Part shown: one piece after another, positions 41,403 through 42,233 of the stretch
Numbering within the stretch: position 1 is the stretch's first letter
How the letters are laid out: every line of letters starts with the position of its first letter
NCBI GenBank assembly: GCA_934772445.1
Contig: CAKVMJ010000011.1
Location: forward strand, 1 to 42,233
Source of the DNA: an uncultured Clostridia bacterium
GTDB lineage: Bacteria; Bacillota; Clostridia; Christensenellales; UBA1242
Reading direction: 5' to 3'
Length of the DNA: 42,233 bases
Position numbers and translations under genes: made by a program
The notes under the pieces: generated by a model
Databases searched by the model: none
Seen by the model: only the letters and a program-made list of their open reading frames with translations
What the model was told of the DNA's origin: nothing

Positions 41403-42075
41403 AATTAAATGTTGGAATTTTAGGTAATTTAATTTTTGGATGTTCTCCTAAATATACCCTTCTAGCATCCATAACTGCTTGTTTAAATTTTTCATCTTCC
41501 CAAAGTTTTTTTAATTCCTTTTTATTTGCTGTAGTTATAAATTTTTTTGTTCGTTTGTCATAAATTTCGCCTGTATATATGTTTAATTTTAATGGATAAT
41601 TTTTTGAATGCATATGAGGAATAGAAGGGAAAGGATCTTTGTCTGCATTATGAAGTTCCCACTTACTATTATTTATATTAATTTTTGAAGTATAAAACCA
41701 TCTACTAATATATGTTCCATAAATTGTATATCTAACCCGTAAGAAATCAGTTATGATAAACCATATGATAAATATTAACAAAGACAAGAAAAAGTTTGTA
41801 ATATCAAGAATGAAAAGAAATGCTATAATGTAAGTCGGAATATCAAGCCAATATAGAAATTTTCTACTTGTAGATTTTGTAAAACAACCATGCGGAGCTT
41901 CTTCGACTTCTACTTCAGAGCCTAAATGGTGATGTCTTAAGTAAATAATAAATATAGCAATTGCAAAAATTTGAGAATTCATTTCTGTGTAAAAAAATAA
42001 TTTTATAATAAGAAACATTGCAATAATTATAAGTAATGTACTATATTCAAACAAAATGTGCTTAAACTTCTCCAA
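41401..42075 (-). CDS. Membrane protein with a DPFPSIPHMH-type cytoplasmic domain
   Basis: This 224-aa protein starts at a TTG (42073-42075) with AAGGAG six bases upstream. Hydrophobic segments lie near residues 12-28, 34-45 and 82-115. The C-terminal soluble half contains WELHNADKDPFPSIPHMHSK, IYTGEIYDKRTKKFI and KKELKKLWEDEKFKQAV, a compact pattern that I have the impression of having seen in small mobile-element proteins but cannot name. The His-rich end of the second loop (YLRHHHLGSE) is notable. It is the last gene before the tRNA. Membrane-anchored defence or toxin-like activity is a guess. Confidence 0.65.
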   Translation of the reverse strand: MEKFKHILFEYSTLLIIIAMFLIIKLFFYTEMNSQIFAIAIFIIYLRHHHLGSEVEVEEAPHGCFTKSTSRKFLYWLDIPTYIIAFLFILDITNFFLSLLIFIIWFIITDFLRVRYTIYGTYISRWFYTSKININNSKWELHNADKDPFPSIPHMHSKNYPLKLNIYTGEIYDKRTKKFITTANKKELKKLWEDEKFKQAVMDARRVYLGEHPKIKLPKIPTFN

Positions 42076-42100
42076 TATTAACTCCTTAATAAAATTAAAC

Positions 42101-42117
42101 GACCAACGTTCTTGGTC
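42101..42117 (-). terminator. Hairpin after tRNA-Arg
   Basis: GACCAA and TTGGTC form a 6-bp stem; on the minus strand it is followed by GTTTAATTTT. It lies 12 bases past the tRNA CCA and is a likely terminator for the tRNA transcript. Confidence 0.55.
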
Positions 42118-42131
42118 TTTCTAAAAATTGG

Positions 42132-42205
<74 letters not shown>

Positions 42206-42233
42206 ATATGATGGTTTTTATTGATTTCGGTGC

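Overview
The window is a low-GC stretch from a Bacillota-like, probably gut Clostridia-type bacterium. The evidence is the AT-rich codon use, strong AAGGAG ribosome sites, several TTG starts, the rpmH-rnpA-yidD-yidC-khpB block, a T-box leader on glycyl-tRNA synthetase and rubrerythrin. The last suggests an anaerobe. I cannot name a species.

Chromosomal part, about 1-25,577. The left end is the conserved near-origin operon rpmH-rnpA-yidD-yidC-khpB. Next come an unrecognised 663-aa protein, uppP, ychF, a His/Cys-tailed small protein and several small membrane proteins, then galU, rubrerythrin and an aldehyde dehydrogenase. From about 12,865 to 20,893 lies a nonulosonic (sialic) acid surface-glycan locus. 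It holds neuC, neuB, an opposite-strand CDP-glycerol/sialyl-type glycosyltransferase, a radical SAM/SPASM enzyme, a Nudix hydrolase, a ParB-fold protein, neuA, a NodB-type deacetylase and an unknown protein. The three core genes would make ManNAc, then Neu5Ac-type acid, then CMP-activated sugar. A membrane protein and glyS follow, with glyS under a T-box riboswitch. Two tandem tiny genes behind a hairpin leader come next, and then an acidic unknown protein.

Mobile part, about 25,614 to beyond 42,233. At 25,578-25,621 sits the 3' half of a tRNA-Arg(CCU), cut in its anticodon loop. Its 5' half is nowhere in the window, as expected for the left attachment site of an integrated element. Inside are a tyrosine recombinase (frameshifted), an excisionase-like protein, a CHC2 primase-RepA-type helicase fusion, small phage-like regulators and a sequence resembling the cos/terminase-start region of HK97-type phages. 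No capsid, tail or terminase genes are seen. This is the make-up of a phage satellite (PICI-like). Its cargo looks like defence: a SEC-C protein with a PD-(D/E)xK-like motif, a large helicase-nuclease fusion beside a Dam-type adenine methyltransferase, and a convergent restriction endonuclease/methyltransferase pair. A complete tRNA-Arg(CCU) at 42,132-42,205 may be carried by the element as a replacement for the one it broke. Three small lesions (a one-base shift in int, another in a regulator, and a nonsense codon in a small gene) suggest decay, recoding or sequencing error.
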